This document shows positions 13,811 to 20,822 of a DNA stretch of 23,428 bases, in pieces. The DNA is from HXMU1420-2 sp040830545 (GTDB lineage Bacteria > Pseudomonadota > Alphaproteobacteria > Rhodobacterales > Rhodobacteraceae), in assembly GCA_040830545.1 (NCBI GenBank), contig JBFOMB010000052.1:1-23428 (forward strand), read 5' to 3'. The notes under the pieces were generated by a model, which worked only from the letters and a program-made list of their open reading frames with translations, had not been told where the DNA came from and did not search any database. Numbering within the stretch: the stretch's first letter is position 1; each line of letters starts with the position of its first letter. The position numbers and the translations under genes are program-made.

Positions 13811-15211
13811 ATGGCGCCAAAAATGATGACATATGCCGGGCACGCGAAGGCGGTGCTCTTGCTGGGTTTGCCGTTGATCGGCGGGCATCTGGCGCAGTTT
13901 GCCATCGGGCTGACCGATACGCTGATGCTGGGCTGGTACGGAGTCGATGAACTGGCCGCCGTGACGTTGGGCCATACCTATTTCTTTTCCACGTTTATCT
14001 TCGGGTCGGGGTTTGCTCTGGCCGTCATGCCGATGGTTGCAGCTTTCAGCGCAGAAGGGGATGAAACCAGCCTGCGCCGCGTGACCCGAATGGGGCTGTG
14101 GCTGAGCGTGTTGTTTTGCGTGCTGGCCATACCATTGATGCTGTGGTCCGAGCCCATTTTGGGCCTGTTGGGGCAGAGCGAGGCCCTGTCTGCGGATGCT
14201 GCCACCTACTTGCGCATTGCAGGCTGGGGCCTGATCCCGGCGCTGTTGGTGATGGTGCTGAAATCCTATCTGGCCGCACTCGAGCGGACTCAGTTCATCC
14301 TGTGGATGACAATCAGCGCTGCTTTGGCCAATGCCGTCCTGAACTACATGTTCATTTTCGGCAACTGGGGTGCGCCGGAAATGGGGTTGGCGGGGGCCGC
14401 CTGGGCATCCGTGGGCACGCAGTTGGTGTCGTTGACGGGGTCGCTGATCTATGCCGCCCTGGCCATACCGCAACACGCCCTGTTCCAACGCCTCTGGCGA
14501 CCGGACTGGGAGATGTTTGCCAAAGTCTTCCGGCTGGGCATTCCCATCGGTCTGACGCTGTTGAGCGAGACATCCCTGTTTGGCGCCTCTGCGCTCATGA
14601 TGGGGTGGTTGGGCACGGTGCCATTGGCCGCGCACGGGGTGGCGATCACGCTGGCGTCGGGCACGTTCATGATCCACCTGGGCCTGTCAAACGCGGCCAC
14701 GATCCGCGCCGGGAACGCCTATGGGCGACGCGAACGGGCACATATGGCGCGGGGCGGAATTGTCGTGACCGTGCTGTCCTTGCTGGCCGCTCTGCTGACA
14801 GTGGCGGTGTTTGTGGTGATCCGGGAACAGTTGATCTCGCTCTTCCTGGAGCCAAATGACCCGGACCGTCCCGCCATTCTGGCCATCGGAGTCGGCCTTT
14901 TGGCCATGGCAGCCCTGTTCCAACTGGTCGACGGGGCGCAGGTGATCGCGCTAGGCCTGTTGCGCGGGGTGCAGGATACCGGTGTGCCGATGATCATGGC
15001 GGCGTTTTCCTACTGGGTTGTGGGCATGCCGATTTCCTACATGCTGGGCTTTGTCTTTGGTTTGGAAGGGATCGGCGTCTGGCTGGGTCTGGTGTTTGGC
15101 CTGGCCTTTGCCGCAGCCCTGTTGATGTGGCGGTTCTGGACCTATGGTCTGGGCAAGGTCGGCGCGCCCGTGTTAGGCACGGACGACGCCATGGAGAGTC
15201 CCGACACATGA
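13811..15211 (+). CDS. MATE family efflux transporter (NorM/DinF type)
   Basis: 466 residues from the ATG at 13811. About 12 hydrophobic segments in two matching halves: N-half motifs LLGLPLIGGHLAQFAIGLTD and LGWYGVDELAA, C-half motifs RLGIPIGLTLLSETSLF and FQLVDGAQVIALGLLRGVQDTGVP. These fit the multidrug and toxin extrusion family, which exports cationic or aromatic compounds against H+ or Na+. An in-frame start at 13685 would add 42 mostly polar residues and overlap the divergent gene. A hairpin covers the region just upstream. Its TGA overlaps the start codons of the thioesterase gene (ATGATGATG), so the two, and the racemase-like gene after them, are co-translated. Cargo is unknown. Confidence 0.93.
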   Translation: MAPKMMTYAGHAKAVLLLGLPLIGGHLAQFAIGLTDTLMLGWYGVDELAAVTLGHTYFFSTFIFGSGFALAVMPMVAAFSAEGDETSLRRVTRMGLWLSVLFCVLAIPLMLWSEPILGLLGQSEALSADAATYLRIAGWGLIPALLVMVLKSYLAALERTQFILWMTISAALANAVLNYMFIFGNWGAPEMGLAGAAWASVGTQLVSLTGSLIYAALAIPQHALFQRLWRPDWEMFAKVFRLGIPIGLTLLSETSLFGASALMMGWLGTVPLAAHGVAITLASGTFMIHLGLSNAATIRAGNAYGRRERAHMARGGIVVTVLSLLAALLTVAVFVVIREQLISLFLEPNDPDRPAILAIGVGLLAMAALFQLVDGAQVIALGLLRGVQDTGVPMIMAAFSYWVVGMPISYMLGFVFGLEGIGVWLGLVFGLAFAAALLMWRFWTYGLGKVGAPVLGTDDAMESPDT

Positions 15212-15654
15212 TGATGTATTCCCGCGAACTCACTGTAAACTGGGGGGAAAGCGACCCGTTCGGACTGGTCTATTTCCCCTTGATGCTGGCCTGGTTCAAC
15301 GACACCGAACACGAGCTGTTGCGTATGATCGGCTATCCTACGGACAGGCTGATCCGCGAAAGCCGCACGGCCTTTGTCATGGGGGACGTGCATTTCAAAT
15401 TCATCGGCCCAGCGGCCTATGGTGACAAGGTGCGCACCATCATCCACATGGCCAAGATGACCAAGTCGACGATCCACTGGGACTGCAAGGCAGTGCAGGT
15501 GCGTGACGGGTCCACGATCTGCGAAGGCCGCGCGATCCGGATTCACGCGCAGATTCAGGATGACGGGAACATTGCGTCGCGCCCCATCCCGGACGAAATC
15601 CGCAAGGCGCTGAGCGAACCGGGTGCGCTGGTCAATATGGAACCGCCGGAATGA
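15208..15654 (+). CDS. Hotdog-fold acyl-CoA thioesterase (4-HBT family)
   Basis: 148 residues counting from the first of three tandem ATGs (15208, 15211, 15214); which is used is unclear. The 4-hydroxybenzoyl-CoA thioesterase signature is WGESDPFGLVYFPLMLAWFNDTEHE, with Asp16 in the catalytic position. Later family features are HFKFIGPAAYGDKV and CEGRAIRIHA. It likely hydrolyses a CoA thioester in the cytoplasm. The start overlaps the MATE stop and the stop overlaps the racemase-like start (ATGA), so the three genes form one coupled plus-strand unit. A 3-hydroxyacyl-CoA dehydrogenase is encoded 5 kb downstream, which could act in the same pathway. Confidence 0.9.
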   Translation: MMMYSRELTVNWGESDPFGLVYFPLMLAWFNDTEHELLRMIGYPTDRLIRESRTAFVMGDVHFKFIGPAAYGDKVRTIIHMAKMTKSTIHWDCKAVQVRDGSTICEGRAIRIHAQIQDDGNIASRPIPDEIRKALSEPGALVNMEPPE

Positions 15655-16424
15655 AGATCTGGTATCAATCTTATGTCGATTACGAAAACGGTGCCTCCTA
15701 CTGGGACATGCTGCAGCCGCATCTGAACGAGGTTGCGGGGCCGGGGGCGCAGGTGGACATCCGGGGCATCACTCCCTTTGACAGCTACGCGCATCCGCTG
15801 ATGGAATGGCGTTGCGCGCGCGAGATGATCTGCAACGCGGTTCAGGCGGAGCGCGAAGGGTATGATGCCTTTGTCGTGGGGCATTTTCAGGACGCTGGGC
15901 TATACGAGGCGCGCTCGGTCGTGGACATTCCGGTCATTGGGCTGGGCGAGGCGACGATGCTGTGGTGTTGCCAACTGGGTCAGCGGATCGGGATCGTGAC
16001 GATCAACCCGCGTTTCATTCCGTGGTTTCACCACCAGATCGGTAAGTATGGCCTGCGAGAGCGGGTGGCGGGCGTGCATGCCATGACCTTTGAGCCGGGG
16101 CAGATCCTGGGGGCCTATGGTGACGACGCCAAGGCGGAAGAAGTGCGGCTGCTGTTCGAGGAACAGGGCCGACCGTTGGTGGAACAGGGGATCGACGTCT
16201 TGATTCCGGGCGGCGGCATTCCGATGCTGCTGTTTTCCAAGTTCCACAACCACCAGATCGATGGCGCGCCGGTGATCAACGGCATCCCGATTGCCGTCAA
16301 AGCCGCGCAGATGGCGGTGGAATTGAAACGCCTGACGGGGCAGGGCGTGAGCCGCGTGGGCGACTACACCAAGGCCCCCGATCACGTGATCGAGGAATTC
16401 CTGACCCATCCCAAAGGGCTCTGA
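15651..16424 (+). CDS. Asp/Glu/hydantoin racemase-fold protein lacking both catalytic cysteines
   Basis: 257 residues, starting MKIWYQSYVDYENG. The fold is indicated by the paired half-sites FVVGHFQDAGLYEARSVV-DIPVIGLGEA and VLIPGGGIPM. In hydantoin and aspartate/glutamate racemases these are usually GCFGDPG and GCAGM, with Cys in each. Here they read Gly-His78-Phe-Gln-Asp and Gly-Gly188-Gly-Ile-Pro-Met, so neither acid/base Cys remains. The rest (GQRIGIVT, PVINGIPIAVKAAQMAVELKR) is well kept, arguing for a functional protein with different chemistry rather than decay. Coupled by ATGA to the thioesterase. Confidence 0.82.
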   Translation: MKIWYQSYVDYENGASYWDMLQPHLNEVAGPGAQVDIRGITPFDSYAHPLMEWRCAREMICNAVQAEREGYDAFVVGHFQDAGLYEARSVVDIPVIGLGEATMLWCCQLGQRIGIVTINPRFIPWFHHQIGKYGLRERVAGVHAMTFEPGQILGAYGDDAKAEEVRLLFEEQGRPLVEQGIDVLIPGGGIPMLLFSKFHNHQIDGAPVINGIPIAVKAAQMAVELKRLTGQGVSRVGDYTKAPDHVIEEFLTHPKGL

Positions 16425-16480
16425 GGCCGTCGGAACGGCGCTCCTGCTGCGCAGATCGCCCCGCCCGCCGTCCCATGTTT

Positions 16481-16513
16481 GCCTCCGGCAGGAGTATTTG
16501 GACCAAGAAGAAG
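16481..16513 (+). repeat. Short Rhodobacterales-type intergenic motif after the racemase-like gene
   Basis: The segment beginning GCCTCCGGCAGGAGTATTTG and ending ACCAAGAAGAAG resembles a motif I recall at many gene ends in Rhodobacterales (GCCTCCGGCGG.AGTATTTTTGGCCAAGATGAAG-like). Only one copy is seen in this window. The identification rests on memory, so confidence is moderate. The preceding small hairpin (GCCGT/ACGGC, 16426-16439) follows the gene stop directly. Confidence 0.45.
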
Positions 16514-16554
16514 ACCTGAGCCTCTTCATTGTTCTGCAAGAACTCCGGGGTGAA

Positions 16555-16587
16555 TTGCCCGGAACGGGCAAGAGGGGCAGCGCCCCT
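16555..16587. terminator. Tandem hairpins between the racemase-like gene and dctM (candidate bidirectional terminator)
   Basis: Two adjacent perfect stems: TTGCCCG-GAA-CGGGCAA (16555-16571) and AGGGGC-AGC-GCCCCT (16573-16587), located between the convergent ends of the racemase-like gene and dctM. Neither is followed by a strong T-run. Confidence 0.5.
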
Positions 16588-16598
16588 GCGCGATCTTG

Positions 16599-17936
16599 TC
16601 AATTCCCCAGAGATGGCAGCCAGAGTGCGATTTGCGGCCAGATGATGAGCAGGCCCACGAGTAGCATCGAACAACCGATAAAAGGCAGCGCTGCAATGTA
16701 GATATCGCGCATTTTCGTGCCGGGTGGCGAGACGCCTTTCATAACGAACAGCAGCAGACCGAAGGGTGGGGTGGTGAAGCTGATTTCCAATGCCAGCAAT
16801 ACGATCACCGCAAACCAGATCAGGTCGAAATCCAGTGTCTGCGCCAGTGGGAAGAAAATCGGCACCGTCAGCAGCATCATGGACAGCTGGTCCATGAACA
16901 TGCCCAGCACCAGCAGGATGCCAAACATGATCAGCAGCATGGTCACAGGGTCCAGATCAAATCCGGTTGCCCAGCGGATCAGGCCGGAGGACGCGCCGGA
17001 AAACGCCAGCAATGTGGAAAAGGTGGCAGAGCCGAAGATGATCAGCAGAGCCATGGTGGTGACCTTCAGCGCGCCGGTAACCGATTTCACGATGCCGTCC
17101 CAGGTCAGCGAGCGGTAGAGCGCCGCCAGCAGAACGACTCCCAGGCAGCCAAACGCAGCGCTTTCCGACGGCGTTGCGATGCCGAACATGATCACGAGGA
17201 TCACGCCGATCACGACGGACACCATGGGCAGGATGTCAAAACAAAACAGGCGCAGCTTTTCGCCGAGGCTTGTGGGCTCCAGCTCGTAGGTCGGCGCGGC
17301 GGTCGGATCCCACAACGCCATGCCAAAGATCATCACGGCGTACATGACCGCGAGGATCAGCCCAGGCAGGATGCCCGCGATCAGCAGTGCACCGATGTCA
17401 AGATCGGCCAGCGTGGCCAACAGCACAGCCAAAGCGGACGGTGGGATCAGCATCGCGAGCCCGCCTGTGCCCAGGATCGGCCCAACCGCCATGTGTTTCT
17501 TGTACCCGCGTTTCTGCATCTCGGGCACCATGAGCGAGCCGAGCAGCGCGGTAGACCCCATGGACGACCCAGACAAAGTGGCGAATGCCGTGCCCCCGGC
17601 AACGGTCACGAATGACAATCGCGCCGGCAGCTTGCCCATCAACCGATCCACTGCGCCGAACATGCGGTTCGCAAGGCCGGTGAAGAAAAATATCTCTCCC
17701 ATCAACAGGAACATCGGCACAGGCATCAGATTGAAACTGGTCACTGTCGGGATGGCATTGTTCGCCAATTGCCCGATCCCGCGTGACATCTGGTCGAAAA
17801 TGTCCCCGCGCCCGCCCATGAAATAGGCGGCACCAATCACGTTCGCGGCCAGAAAGGCCAGCGCGACGGGCATGCCCAGCACCATGAAAAACAGGATCAT
17901 ACCCAGCAGGAAAAACAGCGCCTCGAACCATTCCAT
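16599..17936 (-). CDS. dctM: TRAP transporter large permease (DctM family)
   Basis: 445 residues, highly hydrophobic throughout with about 12 predicted membrane segments. Family signatures include PVALAFLAANVIGAAYF, a GGTAFATLSGSSMGSTALLGSL block, MLIPPSALAVLLA and the C-terminal MMLLTVPIFFPLAQTLDFD followed by ALEISFTTPPFGLLLFV. It forms the Na+-driven transport subunit of the TRAP system with DctQ, fed by DctP. dctQ ends 12 bases upstream. The substrate is unknown; the neighbours suggest a carboxylate. Confidence 0.95.
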   Translation of the reverse strand: MEWFEALFFLLGMILFFMVLGMPVALAFLAANVIGAAYFMGGRGDIFDQMSRGIGQLANNAIPTVTSFNLMPVPMFLLMGEIFFFTGLANRMFGAVDRLMGKLPARLSFVTVAGGTAFATLSGSSMGSTALLGSLMVPEMQKRGYKKHMAVGPILGTGGLAMLIPPSALAVLLATLADLDIGALLIAGILPGLILAVMYAVMIFGMALWDPTAAPTYELEPTSLGEKLRLFCFDILPMVSVVIGVILVIMFGIATPSESAAFGCLGVVLLAALYRSLTWDGIVKSVTGALKVTTMALLIIFGSATFSTLLAFSGASSGLIRWATGFDLDPVTMLLIMFGILLVLGMFMDQLSMMLLTVPIFFPLAQTLDFDLIWFAVIVLLALEISFTTPPFGLLLFVMKGVSPPGTKMRDIYIAALPFIGCSMLLVGLLIIWPQIALWLPSLGN

Positions 17937-17948
17937 GCGCAGGGGCTC

Positions 17949-18452
17949 CTATTCGTGTACCCCGGCCTGGCCGGTATGAAGCGTTTCGGGACCAAAAACG
18001 AAGCGGGCGAATTGAATGCCCATCAGGCCAAACCCAATCGGCATGGCGCCCAACAGCAGGTATTTCGGCATGTCTAGCGATCGCATTTCCGCGTCGCCAA
18101 ATCGCCACGCTTTGACCGTGCCGCCCCATGTGTACCAGACCAGAACAGCACAGATCAGGACGCAGAGCGCGGCCACAAAACGGCTGAACGGGCGTTGCGC
18201 CGCGCGGGGCAGGGCGGCGGTCAACAGTTCGATGAACACATGCCCCTTTTCGCGGGCCAGCCAGGGCGAGGCCGCCATGACAATATAAAGCAGGCCGAAT
18301 TCGGCAAAGGTGAACACGTGGCTGGACCAGGTGCCCGACAGGTTCACAGTGCGCGCCAGAGCACTGATCACGATGCCGAGCATGATGGCCACCAGATAGA
18401 CGCCCGCCAGAATGGCCAGCAGATCGCAAATGCGGTCAATCACCCGCATCAT
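17949..18452 (-). CDS. dctQ: TRAP transporter small permease (DctQ family)
   Basis: 167 residues with four predicted membrane helices (about 7-33, 46-64, 90-113 and 131-150). The motif SRFVAALCVLICAVLVWYTWGG in the third helix region is typical. Two adjacent ATGs exist, at 18452 and 18449. AGGGG is three and six bases upstream respectively, so 18449 is better spaced and the protein may be one residue shorter. It pairs with DctM in the membrane. A strong hairpin separates it from dctP. Confidence 0.93.
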   Translation of the reverse strand: MMRVIDRICDLLAILAGVYLVAIMLGIVISALARTVNLSGTWSSHVFTFAEFGLLYIVMAASPWLAREKGHVFIELLTAALPRAAQRPFSRFVAALCVLICAVLVWYTWGGTVKAWRFGDAEMRSLDMPKYLLLGAMPIGFGLMGIQFARFVFGPETLHTGQAGVHE

Positions 18453-18491
18453 CAGCCCCTTTGTTGGTGATCATCTTTGCCGGAAATAAAG

Positions 18492-18518
18492 TGCGGGCAC
18501 GCAAATAACGTGCCCGCA
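18492..18518 (-). terminator. Intercistronic stem-loop between dctP and dctQ (attenuator/partial terminator)
   Basis: Perfect 10-bp stem TGCGGGCACG / CGTGCCCGCA (18492-18501 and 18509-18518) with a 7-base AT-rich loop. Read on the minus strand, the stem is followed by CTTTATTTCC, a short T-rich tract. It lies 7 bases after the dctP stop and about 40 before dctQ, the place expected for a hairpin that keeps the binding protein transcript more abundant than the permease part. Confidence 0.7.
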
Positions 18519-18524
18519 ATCAGA

Positions 18525-19547
18525 TCAGCTGCCGCTGTCATCCTTGGCGTAGAGCTTGCGCAGTTCGTTGTAGCGCGCCATGCCTTCGTCGGTGCCACCG
18601 ATACGTTCCTTCATCCGCGCCCAGGCGGCGTCATCGGCCAGCGTACGATAGGCTTCACCTGCCTCTGCCGAGGGATGGTCGACAAAGGTCATGCCTCCAT
18701 CGGACAGGACCTTGGCATCAGTCACCACATCGGCCTGACGATCATTGTAGGACTTTTCCTCCCACTCGATCACAACAGACTGGATCAGGTCGCGGCTTTC
18801 CTGGCTCAGCGCGTTCCACGCATCCAGGTTAAAGATCACGCCCAGATCAGTGTTGTAGAAGGATGGATCCACCCGGTGGGTCAGAAACTCGTTCCACTTC
18901 AGCTGCGGAATGCCGATTTCGGTCCATGCAGCGGAATCCACCACGCCCTTTTCAAGCGCCGAGTAGACTTCGGTCGCGGGCATGGAGGCCGTGGTCGCGT
19001 TCAGCGCGGTGAAAAACGCGTTGTAGATCGGGTTGTCGCGCAGCTTCACACCAGACAGGTCCAGAACGCCGTTGTCGTCAAACTTGGGTTCGGAGTTCAT
19101 GTAGATGTGGAACTTCACACCGCCATCGACCCAGCCCAGATGCGTGACATTGAAATGCTCTTGGTGGGCCGTGTCCATCAGGGCCGCACCGCCATTGGCG
19201 CGCGCTTCCATCGGGGTCACGCGGCTGGCGACCATCGCGTCAATCTCGGGCACGTTTGCGCCATAGAAACTGCCGGGCGTGTGCACCATGTCCACCACAC
19301 CATCTCGAACGGCGGCGGGCTGCTGGAACATGCCAATCGCTTCGGGGCCACCCCGGACTTCGATCTGAACGATACCTTTGCCACGCTCATTGATGTCTTC
19401 GACCATCGCCAGGAAGGTCTGAGTGTAAACCAGGAACGGAGGGAACGCGTGAACAGCCGTAACTTTGTCTTCGGCCCAGGCCGCAGCCGAACTCAACGCG
19501 ACAACGGCGGCGGCAGCCGTGGCCGTAAAACGGTTCATGATTTTCAT
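18525..19547 (-). CDS. dctP: TRAP transporter substrate-binding protein (DctP family)
   Basis: 340 residues from the ATG at 19547 (GGAG eight bases upstream). An in-frame continuation to 20507 is antisense to the opine dehydrogenase gene and rejected. A Sec signal peptide spans residues 1-25, ending SSAAAWA before EDKVT. The mature protein has DctP features: AAVRDGVVDMVHTPGSFYGANVPEIDAM, DLSGVKLRDNPIYNAFF, ATEVYSALEKGVVDSA and the helical NLDAWNALSQESRDLIQ. It binds a small organic acid in the periplasm and hands it to DctQM. First gene of the dctPQM operon; a promoter with an internal operator is proposed upstream. Confidence 0.95.
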   Translation of the reverse strand: MKIMNRFTATAAAAVVALSSAAAWAEDKVTAVHAFPPFLVYTQTFLAMVEDINERGKGIVQIEVRGGPEAIGMFQQPAAVRDGVVDMVHTPGSFYGANVPEIDAMVASRVTPMEARANGGAALMDTAHQEHFNVTHLGWVDGGVKFHIYMNSEPKFDDNGVLDLSGVKLRDNPIYNAFFTALNATTASMPATEVYSALEKGVVDSAAWTEIGIPQLKWNEFLTHRVDPSFYNTDLGVIFNLDAWNALSQESRDLIQSVVIEWEEKSYNDRQADVVTDAKVLSDGGMTFVDHPSAEAGEAYRTLADDAAWARMKERIGGTDEGMARYNELRKLYAKDDSGS

Positions 19548-19638
19548 TGTGAAGTCTCCCCTGTTGCTACGATTTTTTGCGGTCGTGCCAGAGGGATGAT
19601 AGATGCCGGGGTTTGATTGGCAAGATACTTTGTACTTC

Positions 19639-19667
19639 AATATATGAGAATTCATGAAAATTGTCCT
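19639..19667 (-). promoter_or_regulatory. Candidate dctP promoter
   Basis: On the minus strand, AGGACA (19667-19662, four of six matches to TTGACA) and TATATT (19644-19639, five of six matches to TATAAT) are separated by 17 bases, about 90 bases before the dctP start codon. The 18-bp repeat at 19644-19661 fills exactly the spacer between the two boxes, which would suit repression by occlusion. Confidence 0.5.
19644..19661. promoter_or_regulatory. Operator-like repeat, copy 1
   Basis: ATGAGAATTCATGAAAAT, 17 of 18 identical to copy 2 at 19706. Each copy holds two ATGARAAT half-sites 10 bp apart (one helical turn) around a TTCATGAA palindrome. It lies within the dctP promoter spacer and just upstream of the -35 box of the divergent gene. 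Confidence 0.65.
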
Positions 19668-19697
19668 TGACCAAAAATGAGAACGGCACGTTAAACT
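19667..19697 (+). promoter_or_regulatory. Candidate promoter of the opine dehydrogenase operon
   Basis: TTGACC (19667-19672) and TAAACT (19692-19697), 19 bases apart, 40 bases before the start codon. The -35 box is good and the -10 box weak (four of six), so activation or sub-optimal expression is likely. Repeat copy 1 lies just upstream of it and copy 2 just downstream. Confidence 0.4.
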
Positions 19698-19705
19698 GCA
19701 TTTAC

Positions 19706-19723
19706 ATGAAAATTCATGAAAAT
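19706..19723. promoter_or_regulatory. Operator-like repeat, copy 2
   Basis: ATGAAAATTCATGAAAAT, one mismatch from copy 1; the copies start 62 bp apart, close to six helical turns, so both would face the same side of the DNA. It lies between the proposed plus-strand -10 box and the ribosome binding site of the opine dehydrogenase gene. Confidence 0.65.
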
Positions 19724-19736
19724 GGCGAGGTGCGGG

Positions 19737-20822
19737 ATGAAGATTGCGGTTTTGGGCGGGGGCAATGGTTCCATGGCGGCGGCGGCGGATCTGACTGACC
19801 AAGGGCACGAGGTCACGCTGTGGCGACGGAACGCGTCCGCGCTGGCTGGGTTGCAGGCGGCAGATAACACGCTGACGCTGAAGGACTTTCGTGGAGAACG
19901 CCCGGTTCAACTGGCTGGTGTAGACGCAGACATTGGGGCAGCGGTGGCCGGGGCTGAACTGATCGTCTGCCCAACACCAGCAACGGCACAGGCGGATATT
20001 GCGCGGGCCTTGGCCCCGCATTTGAGCGATGGGCAGGTCGTGTACCTGCCGCCGGGTAGCTTTGGCAGTTGGATGATGGCTGACATTGTCCGCCGCGCTG
20101 GCAATTCGGCTGATGTCAGTTGGGCCGAGGCCGGGACATTGCCCTACCTCACCCGGATGCACGGTGATTTGACCGTAGCAATCACCACCCGCGCGACGCG
20201 ATTGCCGTCGGGCGTATTCCCTTATCGAAACGCGGATCACGCATATGCGGTGATCGCACGGGCCTATCCCTCGATCGAGCCAGCAGGCGATGGCCTGTCC
20301 GGCGCACTGATGAATGCCGGACCGATCATTCACCCGCCGCTGATCATGATGAACGCGGGCCCCATCGAACATTTTGACCATTGGGACATCCACAACGAAG
20401 GCACGCAGCCAGCCGTCCGGCGCGTGACCACGCAGCTGGATGCCGAACGCATGGCCGTGCGGGAGGCGCTGGGATACGGCGCGCCGCATTTTCCTTTGGC
20501 CGATCACTATGACGATGAGGCCGAGGAATGGATGTATGGCAACAGTTCACATGAGAAACTGACCGATTCCGGGGACTGGCGCGAGCATCTGGTGCTGACC
20601 GAACACCGCTACATGCGTGAAGACGTGGCGGTTGGGCTGGCCTTCCTCGTCTCCCTCGCGGATTGGGCAGGTGTGCCTGCGCCCACAGCGACCGGATTGC
20701 TGGCGATTGGATCAGCGATCTGCGGTGAGGACTTCCGACAGACCGGGCGGACGCTGGAAACACTGGGCCTAGCGGGGCTCAGCCGGGACGAGATGCGTAC
20801 AATGCTGCAGGGGGCGGTCTGA
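19737..20822 (+). CDS. Octopine/opine dehydrogenase family NAD(P)-dependent oxidoreductase
   Basis: 361 residues from the ATG at 19737, which has GAGG six bases upstream; an ATG at 19716 falls inside the operator repeat and is less likely. An N-terminal Rossmann domain has GGGNGSMAAAADL, and the C-terminal octopine-DH domain has GPIIHPPLIMMNAGPIEHFD, with His199 at the catalytic position. Family enzymes reductively couple an amino acid with a 2-oxo acid, or the reverse, releasing an amino acid and keto acid from an opine. Next to a TRAP system, oxidative breakdown of an imported opine-like compound is plausible but inferred. It overlaps the next gene by one base (TGATG). Confidence 0.9.
   Translation: MKIAVLGGGNGSMAAAADLTDQGHEVTLWRRNASALAGLQAADNTLTLKDFRGERPVQLAGVDADIGAAVAGAELIVCPTPATAQADIARALAPHLSDGQVVYLPPGSFGSWMMADIVRRAGNSADVSWAEAGTLPYLTRMHGDLTVAITTRATRLPSGVFPYRNADHAYAVIARAYPSIEPAGDGLSGALMNAGPIIHPPLIMMNAGPIEHFDHWDIHNEGTQPAVRRVTTQLDAERMAVREALGYGAPHFPLADHYDDEAEEWMYGNSSHEKLTDSGDWREHLVLTEHRYMREDVAVGLAFLVSLADWAGVPAPTATGLLAIGSAICGEDFRQTGRTLETLGLAGLSRDEMRTMLQGAV

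Noticed and set aside
13787..14677. 296-residue minus-strand frame opposite the MATE gene
   Set aside because: His/Gln-rich antisense of hydrophobic membrane segments, a common artefact.
15900..16571. 223-residue minus-strand frame opposite the racemase-like gene
   Set aside because: Antisense shadow; no domain and extends into a hairpin-rich intergenic region.
18477..19616. 379-residue plus-strand open frame opposite dctP
   Set aside because: Shadow of a strongly supported DctP with signal peptide; no recognisable motif in this frame.
19548..20507. N-terminal extension of the dctP frame (about 320 extra codons)
   Set aside because: It is antisense to the opine dehydrogenase gene and would bury the signal peptide. 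The ATG at 19547 has a ribosome binding site and a clean signal sequence.
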